A stretch of 7,083 nt of DNA. Source: Ruminococcaceae bacterium UBA1865 (GTDB lineage: Bacteria; Bacillota; Clostridia; Oscillospirales; Acutalibacteraceae). The notes below the pieces were generated by a model. It ran no database searches. It had not been told where the DNA came from and saw nothing but the letters and a program-made list of their open reading frames with translations. A program made the position numbers and the translations under genes. How positions within the stretch are numbered: the first letter of the stretch is position 1; the number at the start of each line of letters is the position of its first letter. Below are positions 1 through 6,918 of the stretch, piece after piece. Location of the stretch: positions 14,220 to 21,302 of the forward strand of contig DDHX01000054.1 of assembly GCA_002338255.1 (NCBI GenBank), written 5' to 3'.

Positions 1-36
1 AAAACGTGATTTCATGTTTTTAATGGATTATAGTAT
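1..36 (-). repeat. Partial second copy of leader repeat, cut by window edge
   Basis: Positions 1-36 match positions 1360-1395 at 32 of 36 bases without gaps (differences at 8, 22, 30 and 32). Similarity stops after position 36, so this looks like a true element boundary. The other end lies outside the window. The copy contains the 5' arm of the hairpin called P2 in the other copy (AAAAAC then GTTTT around a loop of ATGAAATCAC). It sits just beyond the terminator of the lipoprotein gene, so it probably belongs to the leader or upstream region of the next minus-strand gene. Confidence 0.7.
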
Positions 37-37
37 G
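27..37 (-). promoter_or_regulatory. Possible -10 element for a gene off the left edge
   Basis: On the minus strand the sequence CATACTATAAT holds a perfect sigma-A -10 hexamer (TATAAT, 27-32). Overlapping it is CATACTA (31-37), which resembles the -10 element of the sporulation factor sigma-G. No good -35 of either kind is visible at normal spacing, so this is only a candidate. It lies after the terminator, where a promoter for the next gene would be expected. Confidence 0.3.
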
Positions 38-60
38 ATGGATGAGATATAAAGGTGGCA

Positions 61-108
61 TATTAAATAAAAAATACCGCGTGGGAGAAATTTCCCACGC
101 GGTATTTT
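61..108 (-). terminator. Strong Rho-independent terminator of the lipoprotein gene
   Basis: A perfect 16-bp inverted repeat (71-86 pairing with 93-108) surrounds a 6-nt loop. The core is GC-rich (CCGCGTGGGA). On the minus strand the 3' arm ends in TTTT and continues into TTATTTAATA, giving a U-rich tail. It begins about 40 nt after the stop codon of the lipoprotein gene. The 5' arm starts with AAAA, so the stem could also act on the plus strand, but no plus-strand gene is seen nearby. Confidence 0.93.
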
Positions 109-147
109 GTTGATTGATTCATCCGTCCGACGGAGCTGCGATTAGAC

Positions 148-1254
148 TTACTTGCTCGACGCCGTAGATGCAGCCGCGGAAGGTGCGGTTGCAGCAGCTG
201 CCGAAGAAGTGGCAGTTACAAACATGGAAGGCTTGTAGGAATCAAGCGCCTTCTGGTTAATAGTTACATTGGTGTATGCCGCAGCCAGTTTGTCCATATC
301 GGTGGAATACTCGGTACCCTTTAACTGGGCAATGATGGAGTTGCGGCCGTTATCGGTTCCCAACTCTGTGGCGGTTTTCTTTGTAATGTCATTTTTGACG
401 GCGATTAAATAAGTTCCGGAAATCTCAGCAGCCTTTACTTCGCCGTTTTTCATGGCTTTCAGCATTGTTACTAAATCAGCCGGGTAGGAAGTACTGCTGG
501 AAAGATCGGCGGTTACGGACTGCAGCGGGTCCGTAGTCTGCTTCGAGGAAGTCTTGTATGCGTCGGCTGCCTGCTGTATAGTTTTTTTGCCGGCGGCAAT
601 ATCTGTTACGTAGCCGTCAAATTCTTTTTTCAATGTGGTTTTTTGTGCGTCCGTAAAGGCAACAGCGTTTCCGCTTGCGTCGGTACTGTACATCGGTGCG
701 TAAATAAAGTTAAAATCAGTGAAATTCTTTTCAAAAAAGGACTTCAGGTCGGCATCGGAAACTGCCTTTTTGCCGCCCTTGCCGTAAAGTGCGCTAAATA
801 TCTTCTGGCTCTTAACGCCATAATCCGAATACACCAAATTGAACGAAGCCTTTGAAATACCGTATTTCTCAAGGGTGGAGCTTGCCTGCTGCCATTGAGA
901 ATCCGTAGTGCTGGCAATGCTTTTGGTTTCATCGGCAGTCAACGTAAGGCCGAGTTCTTTCATTTTATCATTGATTACAAAAAGCATTTTCGTGTAGTTA
1001 AGCGCTTTATCTTTGATGTAGGTTTCGGCGTCTTTCCCGTCTATCTTTTGTTCCAGAACCGGCTTTGAAGCGTCGGGCTTCGCACTTTCCGCGTCCTGAT
1101 ATGCATAGTATAAATAATAGATATATGCTCCGATCGGAGTGGTAAGAGTGTCATTTTTCAGTGCCCAGCTTTTGTCGGTGGAACAAGCGGCTGTGCTGAC
1201 CATGATAACAAGAGCCATCATAAGGGCAACAAGCTTTTTAGACGATTTTAACAT
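148..1254 (-). CDS. SurA/PrsA-type foldase-like lipoprotein with degenerate parvulin region
   Basis: A 368-residue secreted lipoprotein. Residues 1-24 form a lipoprotein signal: basic MLKSSKK, a hydrophobic stretch (LVALMMALVIMV), then STAAC with Cys24 as the likely lipidated residue. Residues about 60-165 resemble the helical SurA/PrsA N-terminal chaperone region (for example TADETKSIASTTDSQW). Residues about 165-290 have the layout of a parvulin peptidyl-prolyl isomerase domain (DADLKSFFEKNF, then NGEVKAAEISGTYLIAVK). The usual histidines are missing: the RHIL-like strand reads FNFIYAPM and the GYHII-like strand reads GTYLIAV. It may therefore be a chaperone without isomerase activity. The tail (about 348-368) is low-complexity Ala/Ser/Thr. 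The start is chosen because TGGAGG lies 5 nt upstream and the signal peptide begins there. The reading frame stays open upstream to 1449, but the promoter lies inside that extension. This position downstream of mfd is common for such proteins in Clostridia. The family assignment is moderate; the lipoprotein call is firm. Confidence 0.8.
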   Translation of the reverse strand: MLKSSKKLVALMMALVIMVSTAACSTDKSWALKNDTLTTPIGAYIYYLYYAYQDAESAKPDASKPVLEQKIDGKDAETYIKDKALNYTKMLFVINDKMKELGLTLTADETKSIASTTDSQWQQASSTLEKYGISKASFNLVYSDYGVKSQKIFSALYGKGGKKAVSDADLKSFFEKNFTDFNFIYAPMYSTDASGNAVAFTDAQKTTLKKEFDGYVTDIAAGKKTIQQAADAYKTSSKQTTDPLQSVTADLSSSTSYPADLVTMLKAMKNGEVKAAEISGTYLIAVKNDITKKTATELGTDNGRNSIIAQLKGTEYSTDMDKLAAAYTNVTINQKALDSYKPSMFVTATSSAAAATAPSAAASTASSK

Positions 1255-1258
1255 AGCT

Positions 1259-1265
1259 ACCTCCA
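1259..1265 (-). promoter_or_regulatory. Ribosome binding site that fixes the lipoprotein start
   Basis: TGGAGGT on the minus strand, with GGAGG 5 nt before the ATG at 1254. No comparable site precedes the other in-frame ATGs at 1449, 1431, 1374 or 1332. This supports translation from 1254 only. Confidence 0.85.
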
Positions 1266-1330
1266 GCGCTTTTTGCGCAAAACAAATTTTAAATAAACTT
1301 CCGCATACTCCCAGGCTTAAAACCCGTCTC

Positions 1331-1395
1331 ATATAAAATCCAACGCGCTCCGCGCTATAAAAACGTAATTTCATGTTTTTTATGGATTTTGGTAT
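1331..1395 (-). repeat. Palindromic repeat able to fold as a three-way junction
   Basis: On the minus strand, AAAATCCA (1390-1383) can pair with TGGATTTT (1342-1335) as P1. Inside it, TAAAAAAC (1382-1375) pairs with GTTTTTA (1364-1358), one A bulged, around a 10-nt loop (P2). CGCG-GAG-CGCG (1354-1344) forms P3. The junction has only a few unpaired bases. The half from 1360 to 1395 recurs at 1-36. The inverted repeats let either strand fold, so this could be a short dispersed palindromic element or a structured mRNA leader. The pairing was read by eye with no energy calculation. Confidence 0.5.
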
Positions 1396-1432
1396 AAATT
1401 TTAAACGCCGGAAATCAAGAATACTGTTCATA

Positions 1433-1461
1433 ATTATACTCTCATCCAAGCGGCTTGTCCA
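1433..1461 (-). promoter_or_regulatory. Sigma-A promoter of the lipoprotein gene
   Basis: The minus strand carries a -35 hexamer TGGACA (1461-1456, five of six matches to TTGACA), a 17-bp spacer, and a perfect -10 TATAAT (1438-1433). It lies about 90 nt past the mfd stop and predicts a start near 1425-1427. The consensus match and ideal spacing make this the best promoter in the window. It gives the lipoprotein gene its own transcript, independent of mfd. Confidence 0.8.
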
Positions 1462-1551
1462 GTACTCAAGCGCCTGTTTGTGTGAATGTTGTATGAAACA
1501 TTTTAAAAAACTTGCCCATACAAGGGACAGTATACCCGTTGAGCCTTTGCC

Positions 1552-4500
1552 TTAACCGTTTTGCACTTTGCTGTTCGGTTTTACCGCAGAAGCATTTTCC
1601 TGCGTTTTGTCAATTGCGGTCAGAATTTCAGTTAATGTGTCGAGCGGGGTCGCACCTGCAAGGATCTTAACGCTGATATACGGTTTTGCGCCGGCGTTGA
1701 GCATAACGCGTGAATGCATGGCGGAAATCAGCGCGCCGACCTGCTTCATATCAATTTTAGTCTTATATAGCAGCAACACATCGCCCTGTTGCTTGATTTC
1801 GTAAATTCCGAGCTGAGAAGCCAAATTGCGCAGCAGCGCGACTTCAATCAAGCCGTTTACACTTTCCGGCGGCTCGCCGAAGCGGTCGATCAGCTCGTCG
1901 GTCACGTCGAGCGCGTCCTCGCGGTTGCGAATATCCGCGATGCGGCGGTAAATTTCAAGCCTCTGACTGAGGTTCGAAATGTAGCTTTCGGGAATGTGCG
2001 CCTGAATCTGCATATCCACAAGGCATTCCGCGTCGTACTCAGGCGGCGCCTCGCCCTTTTCACGGCTGATTGCTTCGGCGAGCAAATGCAGGTACATATC
2101 GTAGCCGACAGCTTCCATATGACCGTGTTGTTCACCGCCGAGAATGTTGCCCGCGCCGCGGATTTCGAGGTCACGCATGGCAATTTTAAAGCCGGAACCG
2201 AATTCGGTAAATTCTCGGATTGCCGAAAGGCGCTTTTGCGCGATTTCAGTCAACACCTTGTTGGGTGTAAAGGTAAGGTAGGCGTAAGCGCGGCGATTGG
2301 AACGCCCCACGCGCCCGCGAAGCTGGTGCAGCTGGGAAAGCCCCATCCGGTCGGCATTTTCAATGATGAGTGTGTTGGCATTCGGAACGTCCACGCCGGT
2401 TTCAATGATGGTGGTGCAGACCAGAACATCGATTTCATGCTCGATCAAGCGTCGCCAGACCTCCGAAAGCTCCTGCTCGGTCATTTTGCCGTGACCGAAG
2501 CCGATGCGTGCTTCGGGAATCTGTGCCTGTAACCGCGCCGCGGTGGTTTCAATACTGGCAACGTCGTTGTGCAGGTAGTAAACCTGCCCGCCGCGCCGCA
2601 GCTCGCGCCGGATGGCTTCGGCGATTAGGCCGCTGTCGTGCTCCAAAACATAGGTTTGCACCGGGTGGCGGTCATGCGGTGCTTCTTCAATCACGCTCAT
2701 GTCGCGAATGCCGGAAAGCGCCATGTTCAGCGTTCGAGGAATCGGCGTAGCCGAAAGCGTGAGGACGTCCACATTTTTGCACAGTGATTTCAGTTTCTCT
2801 TTTTGCGCCACGCCGAAACGCTGTTCCTCATCAATAATCACAAGACCCAAATCGCGGAATTTTACATCTTTTGAAACAAGACGGTGGGTGCCGACGACCA
2901 TATCAATTTCGCCGCGCTTTAAACGACGGATAATTTCCTCCTGTTGCTTTGGGGTACGGAAACGCGAAAGCAGTTCGATTTTTACGGGAAAACCCTCCAT
3001 GCGCTTGGTTATTGTCTGATAGTGCTGCCACGCGAGAATGGTCGTTGGTACGAGCATGACACATTGCTTGGAGTCCGTAATGCACTTAAATGCCGCGCGC
3101 AGGGCGACTTCTGTTTTACCGAAGCCGACGTCTCCGCAGAGCAGGCGGTCCATGGGAGCCTCCTGCTGCATGTCGCCTTTGATATCATCGATGGAGCGAA
3201 GCTGTCCTTCTGTTTCGTCAAATTCAAAATGCGCTTCAAAATCACGCTGCCATTCATTATCTTCCGGAAATATATGTCCTTTTGCCTGCATACGGTCGGC
3301 GTAAAGCTTAATCAGCTCCTTCGCCATATCTTTTACTGCCGCGCGAACCTTCGCCTTGGCTTTCTGCCACTCCACGCCGCCCAGACGGTGCAGTTTTATG
3401 TTCGAGTCCTCGCGCGGGCCAATATATTTTGAAACCATGTCCAACTGGGTGACAGGGACATAGAGCGTATCATTTTTTGCATATCTTACTTTAATATAAT
3501 CTTTCACAACCCCGTGCATGTCGATTTTGTGAATTCCCTCGAACACGCCGATACCGTGTGACGCGTGCACCACATAATCACCGGGGGTCAGTTCTGCCAG
3601 ACTGTAGATTTCCTGGCTGTTCTTGCTGCGTTTTGTCTTTTTTGTGGGGGTGGTGATCAGCCGCCCGTGCGTGATTAAGCCAAAAAATGCGCCGGGGTAT
3701 TCCAGTCCGGCGGAAAGTGCGCCGGTCGTGATGATAACCGAGCCGCGTTCCACGTTTTCTGGATTTTCAACGTAGACGGCGGGAATACCTTGAGCCTGTA
3801 AGTCGGCGGCGGTTGTCCGCGCGCTGCGCTCGTTGCCGGCAAGAACCACACAGCCCCATTTGTTGACGAGCATATTCTGGATATCCTCGCCCAAAAGCTG
3901 GGTGCTGCCGCCCCAGACCGAAAGCTGGCGCACGGTCAGACTCACAAGAGTACGAACGGGAGTGTCGTAGCTGCCGCGCACAAATGTATCCATATAAATT
4001 GCGCCACGGCTTTCAAATTTTGAAAGGGCATACGGATAGTCGCCGCTGAAGGTGTCGAGTCCGCGGCAGAGGGTGCCGTCCGCAAGGAATTCCCTCACGT
4101 CCTCGCCCCATTGCCAGAGCGTACTTCTCATGCGTTCCTTTGATTTGATCGGTTCGCTGACAAATAGAAGCGTATCATCACTCATATAATCAAATAAAGT
4201 AGCGGAGGTTTCATAAAGGAAAGAGATGAATTTATCCGCACAGCCCAAATGCACACCGGTTTGCAGCTTCTCGGCCTGTGCCGTCAAAACGGTTTTGGCG
4301 GCCGGGGCGGCTTTTCCGCGCAGGGAAGCTGCGTGTTTGATGATTTTCTGCGCCAACAGCGCGGGGTTGTCGATTAACGCTTCCACAGCGGGGGCAATCG
4401 TAATCTGATCAATGGTTTCGGTGCGGCGCTGGGTTTCAAGGTCAAACAGCGAGATGGTGTCGATTTCGTCACCCCAGAACTCCACACGCGCCGGACTTGC

Positions 4501-5058
4501 CGCGTCGGGGGTAAAGATGTCCAATATCCCGCCGCGCTGGGAAAACTGGCCGGTGCCGTCAATTTGCACCGCACGCACGTAACCGCAGGCGGCAAGCGCG
4601 GTCAACACATCCTGCATCGGGATGGTTTGACCTGTTTTCAACGATACCGTGCGCTTCTGTAATTCTTTGGGCGGGATGGTGTATTGCAGCGCCGCGTCAA
4701 TACAGCACACAACCGCGCTGCACTCGCCGCTCAGCAATTGTTCAAGCACCAAAAGCCGTTGATGTTCATACTCGTGGCTGCTGCCTACGGCGTCGCGCAG
4801 ATTGAAATCACGTATCGGATAGAACAGCGGCTTCATGCCCATTGCGCTTAAATCGTCACAAAAGCGCTGCGCCTCGCTCTCATCGCCGGCAACGACAAAA
4901 GCCCTGCGGCTTAATTTGACGCAGAGCGAATAGATAATATTTGCCTTGTGGATACCCGAAAGCCCGGTCACCGCCGCGGGCAGCGCAGCGGTTTTGACGG
5001 CGACTTCAAGTGTTTGGAACTCCTTGAGGCCGCTGATGGCGTTGGTGAGAAAATTCAT
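1552..5058 (-). CDS. mfd: Transcription-repair coupling factor Mfd
   Basis: An ATP-dependent DNA translocase of 1168 residues, normal for the family (about 1150-1180). It binds RNA polymerase stalled at DNA damage, pushes it off and recruits UvrA for excision repair. Residues 1 to about 350 form the UvrB-like module. Its nucleotide loop is degenerate (TGLSGIHKA near 31-39, lacking GKT), as expected for Mfd, and SQRGGILDIF lies at 173-182. The CarD-like RNA polymerase interaction domain starts near 490 (TPGDYVVHASHGIG). The translocase motor follows: Walker A GDVGFGKT at 642-649, DEEQ box at 743-746, SATP at 769-772, and motif VI QLRGRVGR at 912-919. The C-terminal regulatory domain (about 1010-1150) is present. 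No frameshift or missing key residue was seen. The ribosome binding site is weak (GGA 7 nt before the ATG), and no confident promoter is seen in the 81-bp gap after pth, so mfd is probably read with pth at a low level. Identification is secure. Confidence 0.98.
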   Translation of the reverse strand: MNFLTNAISGLKEFQTLEVAVKTAALPAAVTGLSGIHKANIIYSLCVKLSRRAFVVAGDESEAQRFCDDLSAMGMKPLFYPIRDFNLRDAVGSSHEYEHQRLLVLEQLLSGECSAVVCCIDAALQYTIPPKELQKRTVSLKTGQTIPMQDVLTALAACGYVRAVQIDGTGQFSQRGGILDIFTPDAASPARVEFWGDEIDTISLFDLETQRRTETIDQITIAPAVEALIDNPALLAQKIIKHAASLRGKAAPAAKTVLTAQAEKLQTGVHLGCADKFISFLYETSATLFDYMSDDTLLFVSEPIKSKERMRSTLWQWGEDVREFLADGTLCRGLDTFSGDYPYALSKFESRGAIYMDTFVRGSYDTPVRTLVSLTVRQLSVWGGSTQLLGEDIQNMLVNKWGCVVLAGNERSARTTAADLQAQGIPAVYVENPENVERGSVIITTGALSAGLEYPGAFFGLITHGRLITTPTKKTKRSKNSQEIYSLAELTPGDYVVHASHGIGVFEGIHKIDMHGVVKDYIKVRYAKNDTLYVPVTQLDMVSKYIGPREDSNIKLHRLGGVEWQKAKAKVRAAVKDMAKELIKLYADRMQAKGHIFPEDNEWQRDFEAHFEFDETEGQLRSIDDIKGDMQQEAPMDRLLCGDVGFGKTEVALRAAFKCITDSKQCVMLVPTTILAWQHYQTITKRMEGFPVKIELLSRFRTPKQQEEIIRRLKRGEIDMVVGTHRLVSKDVKFRDLGLVIIDEEQRFGVAQKEKLKSLCKNVDVLTLSATPIPRTLNMALSGIRDMSVIEEAPHDRHPVQTYVLEHDSGLIAEAIRRELRRGGQVYYLHNDVASIETTAARLQAQIPEARIGFGHGKMTEQELSEVWRRLIEHEIDVLVCTTIIETGVDVPNANTLIIENADRMGLSQLHQLRGRVGRSNRRAYAYLTFTPNKVLTEIAQKRLSAIREFTEFGSGFKIAMRDLEIRGAGNILGGEQHGHMEAVGYDMYLHLLAEAISREKGEAPPEYDAECLVDMQIQAHIPESYISNLSQRLEIYRRIADIRNREDALDVTDELIDRFGEPPESVNGLIEVALLRNLASQLGIYEIKQQGDVLLLYKTKIDMKQVGALISAMHSRVMLNAGAKPYISVKILAGATPLDTLTEILTAIDKTQENASAVKPNSKVQNG

Positions 5059-5139
5059 CGGTTTTCCAACTTTTCTTTGATTTATTCAAGTAAGGAAATA
5101 AATACTAAAATTTATGATTCATTTAAATATATGCTTACT

Positions 5140-5751
5140 TTATGAATTATATTTATTCATTGCTTCGGCGGCGTTGCCCTGAACCATGAGCTCAACCGAG
5201 GAATTGGCGTGGTCAATTGCCTCTGCGAGCGCCTTTTGCTCGGAAGTGCTGAATCTGGAAAGCACCCAGTCGGCCAAATCCCACTGGGGACTGGGCTTTG
5301 CGCCGGTGCCGAGCTTAATGCGCGGAAAAGTATCCTTGCCGCTCAGATAAATAATATTTTTCATCCCGTTCTGGCCGCCGTCGCTGCCTTTCATGCGAAT
5401 CCGCATATGACCCGGTTCGAGAGAGATATCATCGAACAGGATAATTACATTTTCGGGCGGAAGCTTATAAAAACCCATAGCCTCGGTCACGCTTTGTCCG
5501 CTCAGGTTCATGTAGGTGGAGGGCTTTAACAATAAAACCTTCTTACCGCCGATGGACGTGGTGCCGCATAGCCCCTTAAACTTGACGCGGTCTACCCGAG
5601 CCCCCGCCTTTTCGGCGATATAGTCGAGCGCCATAAAGCCCGCGTTGTGGCGTGTGCCCTCGTACTTGCTGCCGGGGTTACCCAGACCGACAAGAATGTA
5701 TTCTACCGAACCGGCCGGCTCGGCACTTTTCATAAACGGATTTTTAAACAT
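5140..5751 (-). CDS. pth: Peptidyl-tRNA hydrolase (Pth)
   Basis: A cytoplasmic esterase of 203 residues that releases tRNA from peptidyl-tRNA dropped by ribosomes. Family motifs in order: GLGNPG with Asn25, Tyr30, and the catalytic His35 in TRHNAG; PSTYMNLSG with Asn82; FDDISLEPG with Asp107, the partner of the catalytic His; and GSDGGQNGMKNI with Asn128. These correspond to E. coli Asn10, His20, Asn68, Asp93 and Asn114. The common GGHNG motif reads GGQNG here (Gln127). The start gives about 15 extra N-terminal residues relative to E. coli. A GAGG motif lies 12 nt upstream of the chosen ATG (5751), which is rather far. ATG at 5733 (Met7) would shorten the extension but has no ribosome binding site. 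The gene lies 180 bp after prs and 81 bp before mfd, the usual Firmicutes order. Identification is secure; the exact start is less so. Confidence 0.96.
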   Translation of the reverse strand: MFKNPFMKSAEPAGSVEYILVGLGNPGSKYEGTRHNAGFMALDYIAEKAGARVDRVKFKGLCGTTSIGGKKVLLLKPSTYMNLSGQSVTEAMGFYKLPPENVIILFDDISLEPGHMRIRMKGSDGGQNGMKNIIYLSGKDTFPRIKLGTGAKPSPQWDLADWVLSRFSTSEQKALAEAIDHANSSVELMVQGNAAEAMNKYNS

Positions 5752-5800
5752 GATGTATTGTTACCTCGCTATATTGATTAAGAAACGGCAAACGAACTCC

Positions 5801-5880
5801 CTCCGCCGCGCCGGACCTGCCGGTCGGGACTTGCCTTCGGCAGTGCTCGATTTAAGGCAGAGTAAAGGAATATGGCGGAG
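5801..5880. repeat. GC-rich non-coding tract bounded by inverted repeats (prs-pth gap)
   Basis: CTCCGCC at 5801-5807 is the inverted match of GGCGGAG at 5874-5880. Between them are smaller palindromes: GACC-TGCC-GGTC near 5814-5825, and TGCC-TTC-GGCA near 5832-5842, with CTGCC and GGCAG able to swap partners. The tract from about 5795 to 5845 is clearly more GC-rich than the intergenic DNA around it, and I see no coding signal. It could be a small mobile repeat or part of a folded mRNA segment ahead of pth. Confidence 0.4.
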
Positions 5881-5901
5881 TAGAAGAAAATCCACTCCGC
5901 C
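5874..5901 (-). terminator. Hairpin downstream of prs, possible weak terminator or attenuator
   Basis: GGCGGAGT and ACTCCGCC (5894-5901 and 5874-5881) form an 8-bp GC-rich stem, extendable by one G-U and one G-C pair, about 30 nt after the prs stop. On the minus strand it is followed by ATATTCCTTTACT, which is only moderately U-rich. Termination may therefore be partial, or the hairpin may protect the prs mRNA end. No clear promoter for pth follows, which argues against full termination. Confidence 0.4.
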
Positions 5902-5931
5902 TGGTTATTAAATTGATACAAACTTTTATAT

Positions 5932-6891
5932 TTAGACAAACATGGGGGATACCGGTTTGTCTTCATAGATGCGCTCAATTGCTTCGGCAAAAAGCGGGGC
6001 AACCGGCAGCACGGTGATGTTCGGCAGCTGTTTTTCCGGAGGAAGCGGGATGGTGTCGAGCAAAATGACTTCTTTGATCGTACTGGTTTTAATGCGCTCA
6101 ATAGCCGGACCGGAAAGCACGGCGTGTGTTGCGCATGCGGTCACTTCACTGGCTCCGCCTTTTTCAATGATTGCGGAAGCGGCGTTGCACAGTGTTCCCG
6201 CCGTATCAATCATATCGTCGACGAGAATGACTTTTTTACCCTTTACGTCACCGATGATGTTCATAACCTCGCAGACATTGGCCTTCTGGCGGCGCTTGTC
6301 CACAATGGCAAGCGGGCAGCCGATGCGCGCGGCAAAGTTGCGTGCGCGGGTGACGGAACCAAGGTCGGGGGAAACAACGACATAATCTGATGTTTCGTCG
6401 CCAATGCGTTCCTTTAAGAAGGAGGAGAGCATTGGAACGCCGAGAAGGTGGTCAACAGGAATGTTAAAAAAGCCCTGGATTTGAGGGGCATGCAAGTCCA
6501 TTGTCAAAACGCGGTCAGCGCCGGCAGTGGTAATCAGGTCAGCGCAAAGTTTCGCCGAAATCGGGTCGCGCGCTTTGGCCTTACGGTCCTGCCTGGCGTA
6601 GCCAAAGTAGGGCATAACAGCTGTGATACGGGCTGCGGAAGCACGTTTCATCGCGTCAATCATAATCAGCAGTTCCATCAGATTGTTGTTGACCGGTTCG
6701 CAGGTAGACTGAACAATAAAGCAGTCCGAGCCGCGGACAGACTCAAAAAGTGACATGGAAATTTCACCATCGCTGAAAGTTGAGACTTCGCTTTTTCCCA
6801 TTGGAAGACCCAAACACTCCGAAATCTGTCTTGCTACGCGCTGATTGGCGTTGGCAGCAAAAATTTTGATATCCTTGCCATGAAAATTCAT
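5932..6891 (-). CDS. prs: Ribose-phosphate pyrophosphokinase (PRPP synthase)
   Basis: A cytoplasmic enzyme that transfers pyrophosphate from ATP to ribose 5-phosphate to give PRPP, the precursor of purines, pyrimidines, histidine, tryptophan and NAD. The protein is 319 residues from this start, matching the usual bacterial class I length (about 315-320). Numbering here counts from the upstream ATG at 6897; subtract 2 for the chosen start. Seen in order: FSDGE (41-45), the ATP-binding ARQDRK (101-106), MDLHAPQIQGFF with the conserved His136, the flexible catalytic loop DKRRQK (200-205), and the PRPP loop VDDMIDTAGT (226-235). The start at 6891 is chosen because AGGGGG lies 8 nt upstream; the ATG at 6897 is only 2 nt from it. 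The gene follows the GlmU-like gene by 27 nt with no promoter visible, so the two are probably one transcript. Identification is secure. Confidence 0.97.
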   Translation of the reverse strand: MNFHGKDIKIFAANANQRVARQISECLGLPMGKSEVSTFSDGEISMSLFESVRGSDCFIVQSTCEPVNNNLMELLIMIDAMKRASAARITAVMPYFGYARQDRKAKARDPISAKLCADLITTAGADRVLTMDLHAPQIQGFFNIPVDHLLGVPMLSSFLKERIGDETSDYVVVSPDLGSVTRARNFAARIGCPLAIVDKRRQKANVCEVMNIIGDVKGKKVILVDDMIDTAGTLCNAASAIIEKGGASEVTACATHAVLSGPAIERIKTSTIKEVILLDTIPLPPEKQLPNITVLPVAPLFAEAIERIYEDKPVSPMFV

Positions 6892-6899
6892 TTGCATAT

Positions 6900-6905
6900 C
6901 CCCCT
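6900..6905 (-). promoter_or_regulatory. Ribosome binding site deciding the prs start
   Basis: AGGGGG on the minus strand is 8 nt from the ATG at 6891 but only 2 nt from the ATG at 6897. The second ATG is therefore the more likely start, trimming two residues (MQ) from the longest reading. Confidence 0.65.
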
Positions 6906-6918
6906 GTATTCTATTTCG

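Larger units (their letters stand above)
1255..1427 (-). other. Long 5' leader of the lipoprotein mRNA
   Basis: If transcription starts about 6-8 nt after the -10 element at 1433-1438, the leader is roughly 170 nt, unusually long for a simple lipoprotein gene. It contains the foldable repeat at 1331-1395. The frame is open through the leader and would read in frame into the lipoprotein, but no internal ATG has a Shine-Dalgarno sequence, so I treat it as untranslated. I recognise no known riboswitch or T-box. With the promoter and the mfd 3' flank this accounts for the 297-bp gap. Confidence 0.6.

Noticed and set aside
122..134. Small hairpin TCCGT-CCG-ACGGA between the lipoprotein stop and the terminator
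   Set aside because: The stem is 5 bp with no U tract, and the strong terminator beside it explains transcript ending.
1255..1449. N-terminal extension of the lipoprotein frame up to an ATG at 1449 (65 extra codons)
   Set aside because: It would bury the signal peptide, it spans the promoter, and no ribosome binding site precedes the upstream ATGs, while TGGAGG sits 5 nt before 1254.
1500..1530. Possible terminator after mfd (CTTG, loop, CAAG, then six T on the minus strand)
   Set aside because: The stem is only 4 bp with competing pairings, too weak to call a terminator, although the T run is real.
1789..2532. Plus-strand open frame of 247 codons
   Set aside because: It lies wholly antisense to the conserved motor and C-terminal region of mfd, has no recognisable domain, and its length is explained by codon bias on the other strand.
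5088..5140. Inverted repeat AAGTAAG/CTTACTT in the pth-mfd gap
   Set aside because: It is 7 bp with a 39-nt AT-rich spacer. In such AT-rich DNA this is expected by chance, and it has no terminator or operator character I can support.
5778..6101. Minus-strand 107-codon open frame overlapping the end of prs and the gap
   Set aside because: It overlaps prs in another frame, and its tail is a translation of the GC-rich inverted-repeat tract; there is no ribosome binding site or domain.
5969..6390. Plus-strand open frames of 88-138 codons
   Set aside because: They are antisense to the conserved PRPP synthase gene and show no family motifs.
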